A DNA stretch of 42,523 nt from Asticcacaulis sp. AC402 (GCF_000495835.1 NZ_AWGC01000021.1:1-42523); one strand, 5' to 3'. Numbered from the stretch's first letter, positions 8,715 to 18,302 are shown. The notes: generated from the sequence alone by a model not told the origin. Translations and numbers: made by a program.

Positions 8715-10943
8715 TTAAGCCTTGCCCGACATATAGGCCGGCAACCACGATTCATTTGTCTCGCGTAGTGTCGCCAGGCTGACGCACAGTCCGGCAAAGA
8801 TCAGATCCGAACCGGTCGCGACGCCGACCACCGAAATCGGCACCTCGGCCTCGGCGGCCTGGGCGATGACCAAATGGGCAGCGGCCTCATCGACAGCGAC
8901 CAGATAACGCGCCTGGTCTTCGGCGAACGCATAGACATGATCGTCCAGGTCGCTCGGGTTCTTCAACTCCAGCCCGACACCCGACGCCAGCGCCATTTCG
9001 GCCGCGGCGCACAGCAGGCCACCGTCCGAAAGGTCGTGCACGCCCCTGGCGACACCGGTCCTGATCAACCGGCGCACGAGGACGCCATTGGCCTTTTCGC
9101 TTTCCAGATCAACCTTGGGCGGGGCGCCGATCTCCAGTCCGAAGACCTCGCGCAGATAGAGGGTTGAGCCCATCTCGCCCCTGGTCTCACCGACCAGCAG
9201 AATGACCTGACCCAAACGGACCTTGTTGTAGCCGATGCGCTTGTCATAATCCTTCAGCAGGCCAACAGCCCCGACGGTCGGAGTCGGCGGAATGGCGATG
9301 CCGTTGGTTTCATTGTACAGCGACACATTGCCCGACACGACCGGGAAGGCCAGTTCGCGGCAGGCCTCGGCCATACCGTCGATGGCGCGGACGATCTGGC
9401 CCATGATCTCGGGCTTTTCGGGATTGCCGAAGTTCAGGTTATCGGTGATGGCGATCGGCTCGGCGCCAACGGCGGTCAGGTTGCGCCAGGCCTCGGCGAC
9501 GGCCTGCTTGCCGCCCTCATAGGGGTTGGCCTTGACGTAGCGGGGGGTGCAGTCCGAAGTGACGGCCAGGGCCTTGCGGGTGCCGTGGACGCGGACCATG
9601 CCGGCGTCGTGGCCTGTCGACGAATCCGACAGAGTATCGGCCATGACGTGGCGGTCGTACTGTTCCCACAGCCAGCGTTTGGAGGCCATGTCCGGGCAGG
9701 CCATGATCCTGATCAGGGCGTCGCCGACATTGGCCACGGGGACATCAGCCAGGGGCAGCACGGGTTCCTGGGCCGGTTCAACCCATGGCCTGTCATATAG
9801 CGGCGCATCGTCCGACAGCGGAGACAACGGCAGGTCGCAGACGACCTCGCCGTGATGCATCAGGACGATACGGCCGGTGGTATTGGTCTCGCCGATGACG
9901 GCAGCGTCCAGGCCCCACTTTTTGAAGATGCGATAGCCGTCTTCCTCGCGGCCGGGCTTCAGGATGGCCAGCATCCGCTCCTGGCTCTCCGACAGCATCA
10001 TCTCATAGGCGGTCATATGGGTTTCGCGCTGGGGTACCTTGTCGAGGTCCAGAATAATGCCCAAACCGCCTTTCCCGGCCATTTCCACAGAACTGGAAGT
10101 AAGCCCGGCGGCCCCCATGTCCTGGATCGCGGCGACGGCACCCGAAGCCATCAGCTCCAGAGTCGCCTCGATCAACAGCTTTTCAGCAAAGGGATCCCCG
10201 ACCTGAACGGTCGGGCGCTTTTCTTCCGAATCTTCGGAAAACTCGACACTGGCCATGGTGGCGCCATGGATGCCGTCGCGGCCGGTCTTGGAACCGAAAT
10301 AGACGACAGGGAGGCCAGGCTCAGGCGCGGCGGAATAGAAGATCTTGTCGGCATCGGCCAGACCGACGCACATGGCATTGACCAGGATGTTGCCGTTATA
10401 GCCGCTGTGGAAGTTGGTCTCGCCGGCGACCGTCGGCACCCCGACACAATTGCCGTAGCCGCCGATGCCCGACACCACGCCTTCGACCAGGCGGCGCGTC
10501 TTGAGGTGGCCGGGCTCACCGAAACGCAGGGCGTTGAGCAGCGCTACCGGGCGGGCGCCCATGGTGAAGACGTCGCGCATGATGCCGCCGACCCCGGTCG
10601 CAGCGCCCTGATAGGGCTCGATGAAGGACGGGTGGTTGTGCGATTCCATCTTGAAGATGCAGGCCTGGCCATCATCGATGTCGATGACGCCGGCATTTTC
10701 ACCTGGGCCGCAGATGACGCGCGGGCCGGTGACCGGGAACTTGCGCAGGTGCAGTCGCGAGGATTTATAGGAACAGTGCTCGGACCACATCACACTGAAC
10801 ACGCCCAGCTCGACATCATTGGGCTCTCGGCCAAGACGGTCAAGGATGACGGCGTATTCGTCGGCCTTCAGGCCATAGTCGGCGGCCTTTTGGGCCATGG
10901 ACTTTTCAGGTTTTTGGGGTGCGGGGGCGGTCACTGTGGTCAT
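8715..10943 (-). CDS. purL: phosphoribosylformylglycinamidine synthase, synthetase subunit
   Basis: ATP-dependent conversion of FGAR to FGAM, fourth step of de novo purine synthesis; the small-type PurL (about 740 residues) that works with separate PurS and PurQ, both in this window. Motifs include the N-terminal catalytic [35 protein letters not shown] (ATP/Mg site), [15 protein letters not shown], and the second-half [11 protein letters not shown] and HDLSDGGL signatures. ATG codons at 10943 (MTTVTAP) and 10952 are both possible; neither has a clear ribosome-binding site. It is separated from purQ by an oppositely oriented gene, so it probably has its own promoter. Confidence 0.95.
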   Translation of the reverse strand: MTTVTAPAPQKPEKSMAQKAADYGLKADEYAVILDRLGREPNDVELGVFSVMWSEHCSYKSSRLHLRKFPVTGPRVICGPGENAGVIDIDDGQACIFKMESHNHPSFIEPYQGAATGVGGIMRDVFTMGARPVALLNALRFGEPGHLKTRRLVEGVVSGIGGYGNCVGVPTVAGETNFHSGYNGNILVNAMCVGLADADKIFYSAAPEPGLPVVYFGSKTGRDGIHGATMASVEFSEDSEEKRPTVQVGDPFAEKLLIEATLELMASGAVAAIQDMGAAGLTSSSVEMAGKGGLGIILDLDKVPQRETHMTAYEMMLSESQERMLAILKPGREEDGYRIFKKWGLDAAVIGETNTTGRIVLMHHGEVVCDLPLSPLSDDAPLYDRPWVEPAQEPVLPLADVPVANVGDALIRIMACPDMASKRWLWEQYDRHVMADTLSDSSTGHDAGMVRVHGTRKALAVTSDCTPRYVKANPYEGGKQAVAEAWRNLTAVGAEPIAITDNLNFGNPEKPEIMGQIVRAIDGMAEACRELAFPVVSGNVSLYNETNGIAIPPTPTVGAVGLLKDYDKRIGYNKVRLGQVILLVGETRGEMGSTLYLREVFGLEIGAPPKVDLESEKANGVLVRRLIRTGVARGVHDLSDGGLLCAAAEMALASGVGLELKNPSDLDDHVYAFAEDQARYLVAVDEAAAHLVIAQAAEAEVPISVVGVATGSDLIFAGLCVSLATLRETNESWLPAYMSGKA

Positions 10944-11042
10944 GGCGCGCATGTAGCGGATTCACACCGGCATGTCAGCCGAAAACCGCTTGCTGTCGCT
11001 GCAAGAAAGTGCATTCTGTTTTCCATCGCGCGGAGGGCTATC

Positions 11043-11489
11043 ATGTACAGGACACGTGTGTTGGTCTCCATTGTAGGTACCATCGTTATGTCAACCGGAG
11101 CCCTACCTGTGTTGGCTGCAGAGACGCATCTTTTCTGGTATGAAGATGATCCTACGCGAGCACGTTTGAATATCTACCTGAAATCCCAGTCAGATAGCGA
11201 AATATGTGTCGCGGATAAGTGGCCCGACGATGGCAAGTTCACAAGTGGCCAATCGCGTCAGGATTTACCCGAGCTTATTATACACGGTAAGACCTACCAC
11301 AATATCTACAAAGAGTTCGCGGCCCCAATATGCCCAAGCTGTGCATTTTTTCTCAAGCCGGGTGAGCAGATTGACGGTTTTATACCATACGAAGACTATG
11401 AAATACCAGAAAGTGCTCTCAACGCACCGAAAAAGCTGATCATGGCGTCCCCGGTTGTACCCTGTCCCGCAGACGAGGCGGAGGATTAG
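11043..11489 (+). CDS. small secreted protein of unknown function, inserted between purL and purQ
   Basis: 148 residues with a signal peptide ([20 protein letters not shown]) and a mature domain with a CPSC motif ([20 protein letters not shown]) and two further Cys. The ATG at 11043 has GGAGG 7 bases upstream. Base composition is visibly more AT-rich than the purine genes around it and codon use differs, suggesting later acquisition. It is divergent from purL and its stop overlaps the purQ stop by four bases (convergent). I do not recognise a family. Confidence 0.8.
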   Translation: MYRTRVLVSIVGTIVMSTGALPVLAAETHLFWYEDDPTRARLNIYLKSQSDSEICVADKWPDDGKFTSGQSRQDLPELIIHGKTYHNIYKEFAAPICPSCAFFLKPGEQIDGFIPYEDYEIPESALNAPKKLIMASPVVPCPADEAED

Positions 11490-12154
11490 GCCACCACCGC
11501 GTCTACGAGGCTTTTGAACATCGGTGCGCCGTCGGCCGAGCCCAGGGCGGCCTCGAAAGCGCGGTCGGGGTGGGGCATCATACCCAGCACATTGCCGGCC
11601 CGGTTGATGATGCCGGCGATATTGTTCATCGAGCCGTTGGGGTTTTCGACATAGCGGAACACAACCTGTTCGTTGTCTTCTATCGCCTTCAGCGACTCGG
11701 CGTCAGCGAAGAAGTTGCCATCGCCATTGCCCTGCGTCATCCACACGGTTTGCTTGTCACCATAGGCATTGGTGAACCGGGTGGCGCGGTTCTCGATCGT
11801 CAGTTCGATCGGCTTGCAGACATATTTCAAACCGGAATTGCGCAGCAGGGCGCCCGGAAGAAGCCCGCTTTCGCACAGGATCTGGAAGCCGTTGCAGATG
11901 CCCAGCACGGACACGCCGCGCTCCGCTTCACGCCGGACGGCCGCCATGACCGGCGACTGGGCGGCCATGGCGCCGCAGCGCAAATAGTCGCCGTAGGAGA
12001 AGCCACCGGGGATGACGATCAGGTCGAGGCCGGACGGAAGCTCCGTCTCCTGGTGCCACACCATCTCGACCTTACCCTTGACGGAGGTCTCGATGGCGGT
12101 CTTGCAGTCGCGGTCGCAGTTGGAACCGGGAAAAACGAGGACGGCGGCTTTCAT
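11486..12154 (-). CDS. purQ: phosphoribosylformylglycinamidine synthase, glutaminase subunit
   Basis: Class I glutamine amidotransferase that supplies ammonia to PurL. The 222-residue length is typical. The nucleophile is in [12 protein letters not shown], the N-terminal FPGSNCDRD motif is present, and the catalytic His/Glu region reads [18 protein letters not shown]. It starts four bases after the purS stop, so purC-purS-purQ form one transcription unit. Its C-terminal end overlaps the converging secreted-protein gene. Confidence 0.96.
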   Translation of the reverse strand: MKAAVLVFPGSNCDRDCKTAIETSVKGKVEMVWHQETELPSGLDLIVIPGGFSYGDYLRCGAMAAQSPVMAAVRREAERGVSVLGICNGFQILCESGLLPGALLRNSGLKYVCKPIELTIENRATRFTNAYGDKQTVWMTQGNGDGNFFADAESLKAIEDNEQVVFRYVENPNGSMNNIAGIINRAGNVLGMMPHPDRAFEAALGSADGAPMFKSLVDAVVA

Positions 12155-12158
12155 GGTT

Positions 12159-12413
12159 TCAAGCGACCTCGACCTTGTAGGATTCGATGACCGTGTTGGC
12201 CAAAAGCTTTTCGCACATGGCCGTCAGTTCGCCTTTGGCCGCTTCGGGGTCCGAGCCGTCGAGGTCGAACTCCAGCAGCTTGCCGACGCGAACATTGGCG
12301 ACGCCGTCCCAGCCCAGGCCATGGAGGGCGCCTTCGACCGCCTTGCCCTGAACGTCCAGAACACCGGGTTTGAGGAAAACGTGGACCTTAGCTTTCAAGG
12401 GGGGCGCCTTCAT
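12159..12413 (-). CDS. purS: phosphoribosylformylglycinamidine synthase subunit PurS
   Basis: An 84-residue structural subunit that bridges PurL and PurQ in the FGAM synthase complex and helps the ammonia channel form. The family start [23 protein letters not shown] and the [15 protein letters not shown] motif are clear. It lies one base after the purC stop and four bases before purQ, consistent with translational coupling. Confidence 0.95.
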   Translation of the reverse strand: MKAPPLKAKVHVFLKPGVLDVQGKAVEGALHGLGWDGVANVRVGKLLEFDLDGSDPEAAKGELTAMCEKLLANTVIESYKVEVA

Positions 12414-12414
12414 A

Positions 12415-13173
12415 TTACTGTATTCCGCCTTCTATGACCTTGGGCATGTCGCCCATGATGCCGAGCCTTTTCGCGACTTCGGTATAGGATTCAATGACAT
12501 TGCCCATGTCGCGACGAAAGCGGTCCTTGTCGAGCTTCTCGTTGGTCGTGGCGTCCCACAGCCGACACGAATCCGGGCTGATCTCGTCGGCCAGGATGAC
12601 GCGCGAGAACTCGCCTTCGAACAGGCGACCATATTCGATCTTGAAATCGACCAGGGTAATACCGACGGCGGCGAACATGCCGCTGAGGAAGTCGTTGACC
12701 CGCAGCGTGGTGGCCAGGATGTCGTCGATTTCCTGGGTATTGGCCCAGTTGAAAGCGGTAACATGCTCTTCGGTGACCATCGGGTCTTCGAGGGCGTCGT
12801 TCTTGTAGTAGAATTCGATGATCGAGCGCGGCAACTGCTGGCCCTCGGGCAGGCCGAAGCGCTTGGCCATGGAGCCGGCGACGACATTGCGGCAGACCAC
12901 CTCCAGCGGGATGATCTCGACTTCGCGGATCAGTTGCTCGCGCAGGTTCAGCCGCCTGATGAAATGATTTTGCACGCCGATATTGGTCAGCTTGGTCATG
13001 ACGAATTCGGAGATGCGGTTGTTGATGACGCCCTTGCCCTCGAGAACGGCCTTTTTCTGGGCATTGAACGCCGTGGCGTCGTCCTTGAAATACTGAATCA
13101 GGGTGCCGGGCTCGGGGCCTTCATAGAGAATCTTGGCCTTGCCTTCGTATATTTTCTTGCGGCGGGTGGTCAT
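12415..13173 (-). CDS. purC: phosphoribosylaminoimidazole-succinocarboxamide synthase
   Basis: SAICAR synthetase: ligates aspartate to CAIR with ATP. The 252 residues begin [20 protein letters not shown], the hallmark PurC nucleotide-binding start; [13 protein letters not shown] and the SPDSCRLWD (here [12 protein letters not shown]) substrate-binding motif follow. GGAG lies 8 bases before the ATG at 13173. First gene of purC-purS-purQ; it is divergent from the DUF1476 gene with 185 bp between them. Confidence 0.96.
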   Translation of the reverse strand: MTTRRKKIYEGKAKILYEGPEPGTLIQYFKDDATAFNAQKKAVLEGKGVINNRISEFVMTKLTNIGVQNHFIRRLNLREQLIREVEIIPLEVVCRNVVAGSMAKRFGLPEGQQLPRSIIEFYYKNDALEDPMVTEEHVTAFNWANTQEIDDILATTLRVNDFLSGMFAAVGITLVDFKIEYGRLFEGEFSRVILADEISPDSCRLWDATTNEKLDKDRFRRDMGNVIESYTEVAKRLGIMGDMPKVIEGGIQ

Positions 13174-13358
13174 GGACCGTCTCCAATAGGGGGAGGGGCC
13201 GAAAACGAGTCGAACAAACTCTTATCGGGATGGCATCATAGGGGATGCCGCTTGGCGCCGCAAATAAACAAAATCTTTTGCTGTGTAAACGCCGGTTCTT
13301 GTTGCACGCGCGAATAAGCGGATTTACAACGTCTGCCTGCCTGAAAGGTACTGTTCCA

Positions 13359-13682
13359 ATGCCCCATACCGCCGAGCCTCTTCCTGACGCGACTTCCGAC
13401 GGAGGCGACGCCGCCGAACGCCGTGCGGCCTCGGGCCGAAACCGCACGATTGCCTTGTGGGCGGCGGTCAAGATGGGCCTGAACCCGGAATCGAGCGAAC
13501 TCTACGCCCAGGCGGTTGAGAACTTCCATGCCGAGCGTTCGACCGAGGAAGACGTGATTCGTAAAATTTACGGCGACCTGATAGCGTCCAACATTCAGGT
13601 GCGCGAAAGCGAAGTGCGCACGAAGGCGGCGGAGTTCCTGGCCCAGGCGCGCGAAGCTCAGAAATCCGACTCGAAATCCTGA
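13359..13682 (+). CDS. DUF1476 / F1-ATPase zeta-subunit-type protein with altered N-terminus
   Basis: 107 residues. The C-terminal three-helix part matches the alphaproteobacterial ATPase zeta family: RNRTIALWAAVKMGL, then TEEDVIRKIYGDLIAS and a final amphipathic helix. In the Paracoccus-type inhibitor the N-terminus carries an FDDRE-x-AFE-x-KFAHDEE-like inhibitory stretch; here residues 1-30 are a low-complexity acidic segment (PHTAEPLPDATSDGGD) instead. It may therefore bind without inhibiting, or act elsewhere. The ATG at 13359 has AAGGT upstream; an earlier in-frame start at 13245 has no support. DUF1476 genes next to purC/purS recur in Alphaproteobacteria. Confidence 0.8.
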   Translation: MPHTAEPLPDATSDGGDAAERRAASGRNRTIALWAAVKMGLNPESSELYAQAVENFHAERSTEEDVIRKIYGDLIASNIQVRESEVRTKAAEFLAQAREAQKSDSKS

Positions 13683-13761
13683 GCGCCATGGCCAGCGTGT
13701 CACATGACTGACAGGCTGGAGCGCTAAAGTGATACGGCGATATCTTTACGCGGAGATGAAC

Positions 13762-14514
13762 ATGTCAGTGACCCGGCGTTTGCAGGCTTTTCTTTGTGCT
13801 ATCATGGGCGCGGGCCTTCTGGCGCTGGCCGGCTGCGCCTCCCTGCCCACCGGAGGCGGAGGTGGCAGCGGCTTGCCGGAACAGCCAATTGATGCACCGC
13901 CGCCGCCGCCGCCGTCAGAAGGCACAGTGACCGAAGACACGGCGCCACCGCCACCTCCGCCACCTCCGCCACCGGAAATGCTGGTCTCGGGCCTGGCCTG
14001 GGAGATCAATCACGCCGAACGCCTGCCGTGGTCCGCTGAACTGCGCAGCCAGGTCCGTGGCAATCTGGCCTCATTCGACAAGGCGACGGACTGGGCCGAC
14101 TTCTGCCCGACCTATGGCACCCTGACGGCCGATGACAAGGTCGAGGTCATAGCCACCCTGGCTGTGGCGATCGCCAAATTTGAAAGCAACTACAATCCCC
14201 GCAAAATCTACCTTGAGCCGGCCCCGCTGAATGTCAACTCGGTAGGCCTGTTCCAGTTGTCCTACGAGGACGGCTTTACCTGGTGCGTCCTGAACCGCGC
14301 CAGTAAGTCGCTGGAAGATCCCGTCAACAATATCCGTTGCGCCATCCCCAAAATGGCCAGACTGGTTGCCAAGGACAAGGTCGTCACGGCGGGTTCGACC
14401 GGCGCCAATGCCCAGGGGCTGGCGCGTTACTGGTCGACGGTGCGGCTGGGCTCGACGCACAAGCTGGCGGAAATCCGCGGTGCAACGCGCGCCCTGGGCG
14501 TATGTCACGGGTAA
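13762..14514 (+). CDS. lipoprotein with proline-rich linker and lytic-transglycosylase-like domain
   Basis: 250 residues. A lipoprotein signal with lipobox LAGC (Cys near residue 25) is followed by a Gly-rich run and two poly-proline tracts (about residues 45-75), then an SLT-like domain. In that domain IAKFESNYNP supplies the candidate catalytic Glu, NSVGLFQLSYEDG matches the GLFQ motif, and the C-terminal part has ARYWSTVRLG. It probably sits in the outer membrane, the linker reaching into the peptidoglycan, and cleaves the sugar backbone. The start at 13762 places GGAG six bases upstream; ATG 13756 is an alternative. Confidence 0.8.
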   Translation: MSVTRRLQAFLCAIMGAGLLALAGCASLPTGGGGGSGLPEQPIDAPPPPPPSEGTVTEDTAPPPPPPPPPPEMLVSGLAWEINHAERLPWSAELRSQVRGNLASFDKATDWADFCPTYGTLTADDKVEVIATLAVAIAKFESNYNPRKIYLEPAPLNVNSVGLFQLSYEDGFTWCVLNRASKSLEDPVNNIRCAIPKMARLVAKDKVVTAGSTGANAQGLARYWSTVRLGSTHKLAEIRGATRALGVCHG

Positions 14515-14584
14515 GCGTCTCTTTTATCGCTGAATAGCCCGTGCAAAGACGGCGATCCTTATGACGCCTTCCTTCGCTCCTTTT

Positions 14585-15262
14585 TCAGGCGAATCGGCCG
14601 GTAATTGAAAAGCGCGGTCCACCGGCATAGGGCGCGACCGAAGCCACCGAACGCGGCTGATCGCCGGCAAACAGCGCCAGGTCATTGAGACGCGGCATGA
14701 TGCCGCCTTCGATATCGCCCGACGGCGAATGAAACAGCATTTGCCCGCCCCAGTCGCTGCGCCAATCGACCGTAAAGCCCCATTCGAAACACAGCCGCGC
14801 CGCCGTATCGGTGTGCCGCGTCAGAAAATCACCCGGGCGGTAGCAAACGGCGTCCAAGGCGATCAGGTCCAGGCCCGAGAGACCTGTCAGGTCTTCGCAG
14901 AACCTGGCAAACGCCGGCGCCTTTATCAGGTCAGCCAAGGGCTTCAACGGCAGGTCATCGACCGTCCCCATCAGGTCGTAACCGAGTCGCAGCCATGACA
15001 GACCGTTCTGGGCGCGCTCGGCGGCTTCTTGCAGGCGGTTCTGAATGTCAGTTTCGGGCAGGGTCGCCAGTTCGCGGCGATTGATCACCTCGGGGCCATT
15101 ACCGCCGACCAGGTGAAGTTCCCACGGCGTCTCCTGCTCGAGGGCATGGTGGATCGCAGCGGCATCGTCGTCCGGCAAAACGCCTTCCAGCCGTATTCGC
15201 CCTTTGGAGCTGAACCGGCTGAGATAGCCTGCGGAGTCAAATTGCGTATTGAGGGTCAACAT
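14585..15262 (-). CDS. 2OG-Fe(II) oxygenase-like protein lacking the distal histidine
   Basis: 225 residues with a double-stranded beta-helix layout like prolyl-4-hydroxylase-type proteins. The CYRPGDFLTRHTDTAA motif gives the HxD iron ligands, and the C-terminal RFSITGRFA matches the 2-oxoglutarate-binding Arg strand. Where the family has a distal His (SxHxVxxV), the sequence reads GDQPRSVASVAPYAGG, so the third iron ligand is Arg or Ser. It may be inactive, use another ligand, or be a halogenase-like variant (there the Asp, not the His, is lost). The start at 15262 (MLTLNTQFD) is preferred to the upstream 15313. Confidence 0.75.
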   Translation of the reverse strand: MLTLNTQFDSAGYLSRFSSKGRIRLEGVLPDDDAAAIHHALEQETPWELHLVGGNGPEVINRRELATLPETDIQNRLQEAAERAQNGLSWLRLGYDLMGTVDDLPLKPLADLIKAPAFARFCEDLTGLSGLDLIALDAVCYRPGDFLTRHTDTAARLCFEWGFTVDWRSDWGGQMLFHSPSGDIEGGIMPRLNDLALFAGDQPRSVASVAPYAGGPRFSITGRFA

Positions 15263-15307
15263 GGGGATCACCGCCTCACGCCGCGCATGCGGCATCGATC
15301 GTTTGGG

Positions 15308-15399
15308 ATCCACAGATTACACAGATTATACAGATTAAGGTCGCTACGCGGCGGGCGTTCGCCTTTTTCTAATCTGTGAAATCTGTGCAATCTGTGGAT
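15308..15399. repeat. inverted repeat made of 10-bp CACAGATT units between converging-side gene ends
   Basis: The left arm 15308-15337 and right arm 15370-15399 (30 bases each) are complementary except for about three positions. Each arm is three tandem units of the type CACAGATTAC. The arms flank a 32-base loop. It lies between the purB stop and the start of the 2OG-oxygenase-like gene. It resembles the dispersed CACAGATT intergenic repeats of many genomes and could form a long hairpin that terminates purB. Confidence 0.8.
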
Positions 15400-15407
15400 A
15401 GACTTTC

Positions 15408-16712
15408 TTACGAGCCGAACACGCGGGCGAAGATGGTGTCGACGTGCTTGGTGTGATAGTCGAGGCTGAAGAAGGGCTCCAGCTCTTCACGCGTAAAGAA
15501 CTTCGACACGTCCTCATCGGCGGCCAGGAAATCCAGAAACGCCCCTTCGCCGCGCCACACCTTCATGGCGTTACGCTGGACAGCCGAATACGAATCTTCA
15601 CGCGACATGCCCTTTTGAGTCAAGGCGAGTAACACCCGCTGCGAATGGACCAGCCCACCCAGGCGGTCGATATTTTTCTGCATGTTCTCCGGATAGACCA
15701 ACAGGTTCTCGATGACATTGGCCATGCGGCGCAACGCAAAATCCAGATGCACGCAGGCGTCCGGCGCGATGCCGCGTTCCACCGACGAATGCGAGATATC
15801 ACGCTCGTGCCACAGGGCGACATTCTCCATCGCCGGCACCACCGCCGATCGCACCAGACGCGCCAGGCCGGTCAGGTTCTCGGTCAGGATCGGGTTGCGT
15901 TTGTGCGGCATGGCCGAACTGCCTTTTTGCCCCGGCGAGAAATACTCCTCCGCTTCCAGGACTTCCGTGCGCTGCAGGTGGCGGATCTCGACGGCCAGGC
16001 GCTCAATCGACGACGCCACAATGCCCAACGCCGCGAAGAAGGCGGCATGGCGGTCGCGTGGGATGACCTGGGTTGAGACCGGCTCGACGCTCAACCCCAT
16101 CTTTTCAGCGACATAGGCTTCGACCTCAGGTGAGACATTGGCGAAGGTACCGACGGCGCCCGAAATGGCGCAGGTCGAAATCTCCTCACGCGCGGTCACC
16201 AGGCGCGCCCGGGCGCGCACAAATTCGGCATAGTAGCCGGCCAGCTTTAACCCGAAGGTCACTGGTTCGGCATGGATGCCGTGCGAACGACCGACCGTCG
16301 GGGTGAATTTGTGCTCCAGGGCGCGGCGCTTTAAGCCCGCCAGCAAAAGGTCGACGCCTTCGATCAGGAGGTCGGCCGAACGCTGAAGCTGGACGGCAAA
16401 ACAGGTGTCGAGCACATCGGAAGACGTCATGCCCTGGTGCAGGAAGCGCGCTTCAGGACCTACAATTTCCGAAACATGGGTCAGGAAGGCGATGACGTCA
16501 TGCTTAACCGTACGTTCGATTTCATCAATACGTTCGGCGTCGAATTGCGCATCCTGGCCCTTTTCCCACAGGGTCTTGGCGGCTTCGACCGGGATGACGC
16601 CCAGTTCGGCCATCCGGGTGGCGGCGTGGGCCTCGATCTCGAACCAGATCCGGTATTTGGTCGCCGCGTCCCAGATGGCGGCGGCGTCCTTGCGGGCATA
16701 GCGGGAGATCAT
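15408..16712 (-). CDS. purB: adenylosuccinate lyase
   Basis: Releases fumarate from SAICAR and from adenylosuccinate, acting twice in purine synthesis. 434 residues in the fumarase/aspartase superfamily. The signature loop GSSAMPHKRNPI, the TSSDVLDTCFAVQL motif and the catalytic-His segment VGRSHGIHAEP are all visible. The ATG at 16712 begins MISRYARKDAAAIWDAATK as in the family; the open frame extends upstream without support. It is the last purine gene here and is followed by the CACAGATT inverted repeat. Confidence 0.96.
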   Translation of the reverse strand: MISRYARKDAAAIWDAATKYRIWFEIEAHAATRMAELGVIPVEAAKTLWEKGQDAQFDAERIDEIERTVKHDVIAFLTHVSEIVGPEARFLHQGMTSSDVLDTCFAVQLQRSADLLIEGVDLLLAGLKRRALEHKFTPTVGRSHGIHAEPVTFGLKLAGYYAEFVRARARLVTAREEISTCAISGAVGTFANVSPEVEAYVAEKMGLSVEPVSTQVIPRDRHAAFFAALGIVASSIERLAVEIRHLQRTEVLEAEEYFSPGQKGSSAMPHKRNPILTENLTGLARLVRSAVVPAMENVALWHERDISHSSVERGIAPDACVHLDFALRRMANVIENLLVYPENMQKNIDRLGGLVHSQRVLLALTQKGMSREDSYSAVQRNAMKVWRGEGAFLDFLAADEDVSKFFTREELEPFFSLDYHTKHVDTIFARVFGS

Positions 16713-16785
16713 GACGGAACCTTGTATTGACGAAGTTTGCGGCCTGATGGGCGCAGGCGGGCCGGGTGTCAAGTATCTTGAGCTT

Positions 16786-16852
16786 GTCGCGCAATTTATC
16801 CGAAACAAAGTTCGGCGAAGCCAAAGGTGGCAACCACTTTGTCGGATTGCGC
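16786..16852 (+). repeat. intergenic palindromic repeat, copy 2 (right half only)
   Basis: Runs from GTCGCGCAATTTATCCGA to TTTGTCGGATTGCGC. It has the same ends and internal TGGCA-CACTTTGTCGG block as the right half of the copy at 18303-18418; the TTTTGA/TCAAAA half is missing. Confidence 0.75.
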
Positions 16853-16993
16853 TTGATCGTTTGCACCTGCGAAACAGCCGTCCTCACAATCTGGTTAATT
16901 TACGCTTTGTGGGTGTGAAGGCTTGGCACTGTGGTTTACAAAAGGTTAATTTCACCCGTTAGAGTCTACTTAGGTTGTTTGAGGGTTGTCGAC

Positions 16994-18235
16994 GTGTCTA
17001 AGCTTTTCCTGAATTCCGGTGTCGCCGTTGTCGCCTTGTCTGTCCTGGCCCTGGCCGGGTCGGCGTCGGCCTTCGGTAACAAGCCGGCGGTGAAGCCCGT
17101 CAGTACCGGCTTCACAGAATCATCGCAACACGCTGCCGGCCAGACGGTGGCTGTCGTCCAGTCCGGCAGCCCCGGGCCAGCGGTGCCGGCCGGCGATGTC
17201 GTGGCCTATGACGGCGGTGAGGGGTCCGCTGCCTGGCAGGCCGTGCCGGAAGAGCTGCGCAAATATGCCCGCCCCGGCCAGTGCTTCGCCAAGCTGCTGG
17301 TAGCGCCCGAATTCGAAACCTACAAGGATCGCGTCCTCGTCGCCGAGGCACGCACCGAAACCCGCACCATCGCCGAAGTCGTCGAATGGCGGATGAAGGA
17401 TGTTCTGGTCGAACCCGAAAAGGTTATGCGTCGGTCTATCCCACCCAAGACCCGTCAATTCATGGAAACTGAGGTCGTTACGCCTGCCGGGTTCCGTGAT
17501 GAGGTGATCCCCGCCCGGTATGAAACGCGCACCGAACGCGTCATGGTTCAGCCCGAACGGCAGGTTTGGGTTGAAAAAGCTGGCATCGCTACGGGCGCTG
17601 CGCTTGTGACGCCCGTCACCCATGAAGCCGTGCGCTACCGCGCCGACGGCAGCCTGACGTGGCCTGGCAAGTACCCCGTTGTCATCCCGACCGACAATGC
17701 CACCACCCAGTATCTGCAGCAGGGCAGCGCCCAGACCGTGCTTTGCCTGGAAGTTTTGCCGGCGGTTTACCAAGACCGCAAGGTCAAGGTCATGGTCGAG
17801 CCCGAGCGCGTTCGCCGCGTTGAGGTCCCCGCGGTGACCCGTCAGGTCAGGCGCGTCGTTATCGCATCTGAGGGCCGCGAAGAGGAATATGTCGTCCCGG
17901 CCGTCTACAAGAAGCAGAAGGTCAAGGAAGTCATCACGCCCGCACGCGTCGAGACGGTCGAAATTCCGGCCGTTTATCGCGAAGAGGTCCGCAGCCGCGT
18001 CACTGACGGCGCCCAACCGGTCTGGCGCGAGGTGCTGTGCGACCGCAATGCCTCGCCGGCCCTTGTCTCGGATATTCAGCGCGAGTTGAACAAGCGCGGC
18101 TACAACGCCGGTCCGGTCGACGGCAAGCTGGGTTCGGGCACGGTCTCGGCCATGCAAAAATTCCAGGCCGACCAGGGCCTGCCGCAGGGCCAGATGTCGG
18201 TCGAGTCGGTCCGCGCCCTGGGTATCAAGCTCTAG
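16994..18235 (+). CDS. secreted protein with degenerate internal repeats and C-terminal peptidoglycan-binding domain
   Basis: 413 residues from a GTG start with GAGGG upstream. A signal peptide (SGVAVVALSVLALAGSASA) leads to about 300 residues with recurring 'PAVY/PARY..R..KVMV.PERV..VEVPAV' phrases (for example IPARYETRTERVMVQPER, LPAVYQDRKVKVMVEPER, VPAVYKKQKVKEVITPAR), suggesting a long beta-repeat. The C-terminal 60 residues are a PG_binding_1 domain (LVSDIQRELNKRGYNAGPVDGK, GTVSAMQKFQADQGL). It is probably a periplasmic or outer-membrane cell-wall-associated structural protein; no catalytic domain is seen. Direct repeats GGTTAATTT at 16893 and 16944 lie in its upstream region. Confidence 0.85.
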   Translation: MSKLFLNSGVAVVALSVLALAGSASAFGNKPAVKPVSTGFTESSQHAAGQTVAVVQSGSPGPAVPAGDVVAYDGGEGSAAWQAVPEELRKYARPGQCFAKLLVAPEFETYKDRVLVAEARTETRTIAEVVEWRMKDVLVEPEKVMRRSIPPKTRQFMETEVVTPAGFRDEVIPARYETRTERVMVQPERQVWVEKAGIATGAALVTPVTHEAVRYRADGSLTWPGKYPVVIPTDNATTQYLQQGSAQTVLCLEVLPAVYQDRKVKVMVEPERVRRVEVPAVTRQVRRVVIASEGREEEYVVPAVYKKQKVKEVITPARVETVEIPAVYREEVRSRVTDGAQPVWREVLCDRNASPALVSDIQRELNKRGYNAGPVDGKLGSGTVSAMQKFQADQGLPQGQMSVESVRALGIKL

Positions 18236-18261
18236 ATAACAAGACTGTTTTAGCGCGATGG

Positions 18262-18294
18262 CGGCGGATTTTGGGTTCAAAGTCCGCCGTTTTC
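18262..18294 (+). terminator. terminator after the peptidoglycan-binding protein
   Basis: CGGCGGA (18262-18268) and TCCGCCG (18283-18289) pair, followed by TTTTC, 27 bases after the stop. Confidence 0.75.
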
Positions 18295-18302
18295 ATGTCT
18301 GT

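Noticed and set aside
9852-11489. A 545-codon plus-strand frame running from inside purL into the secreted-protein gene
   Set aside because: The first three quarters are antisense to purL. Only the part from ATG 11043, with GGAGG and a signal peptide, is a real gene.
13900-13980. CCG/CCACCTCCG repeats as a tandem-repeat locus
   Set aside because: They encode the poly-proline linker of the lipoprotein and need no other explanation.
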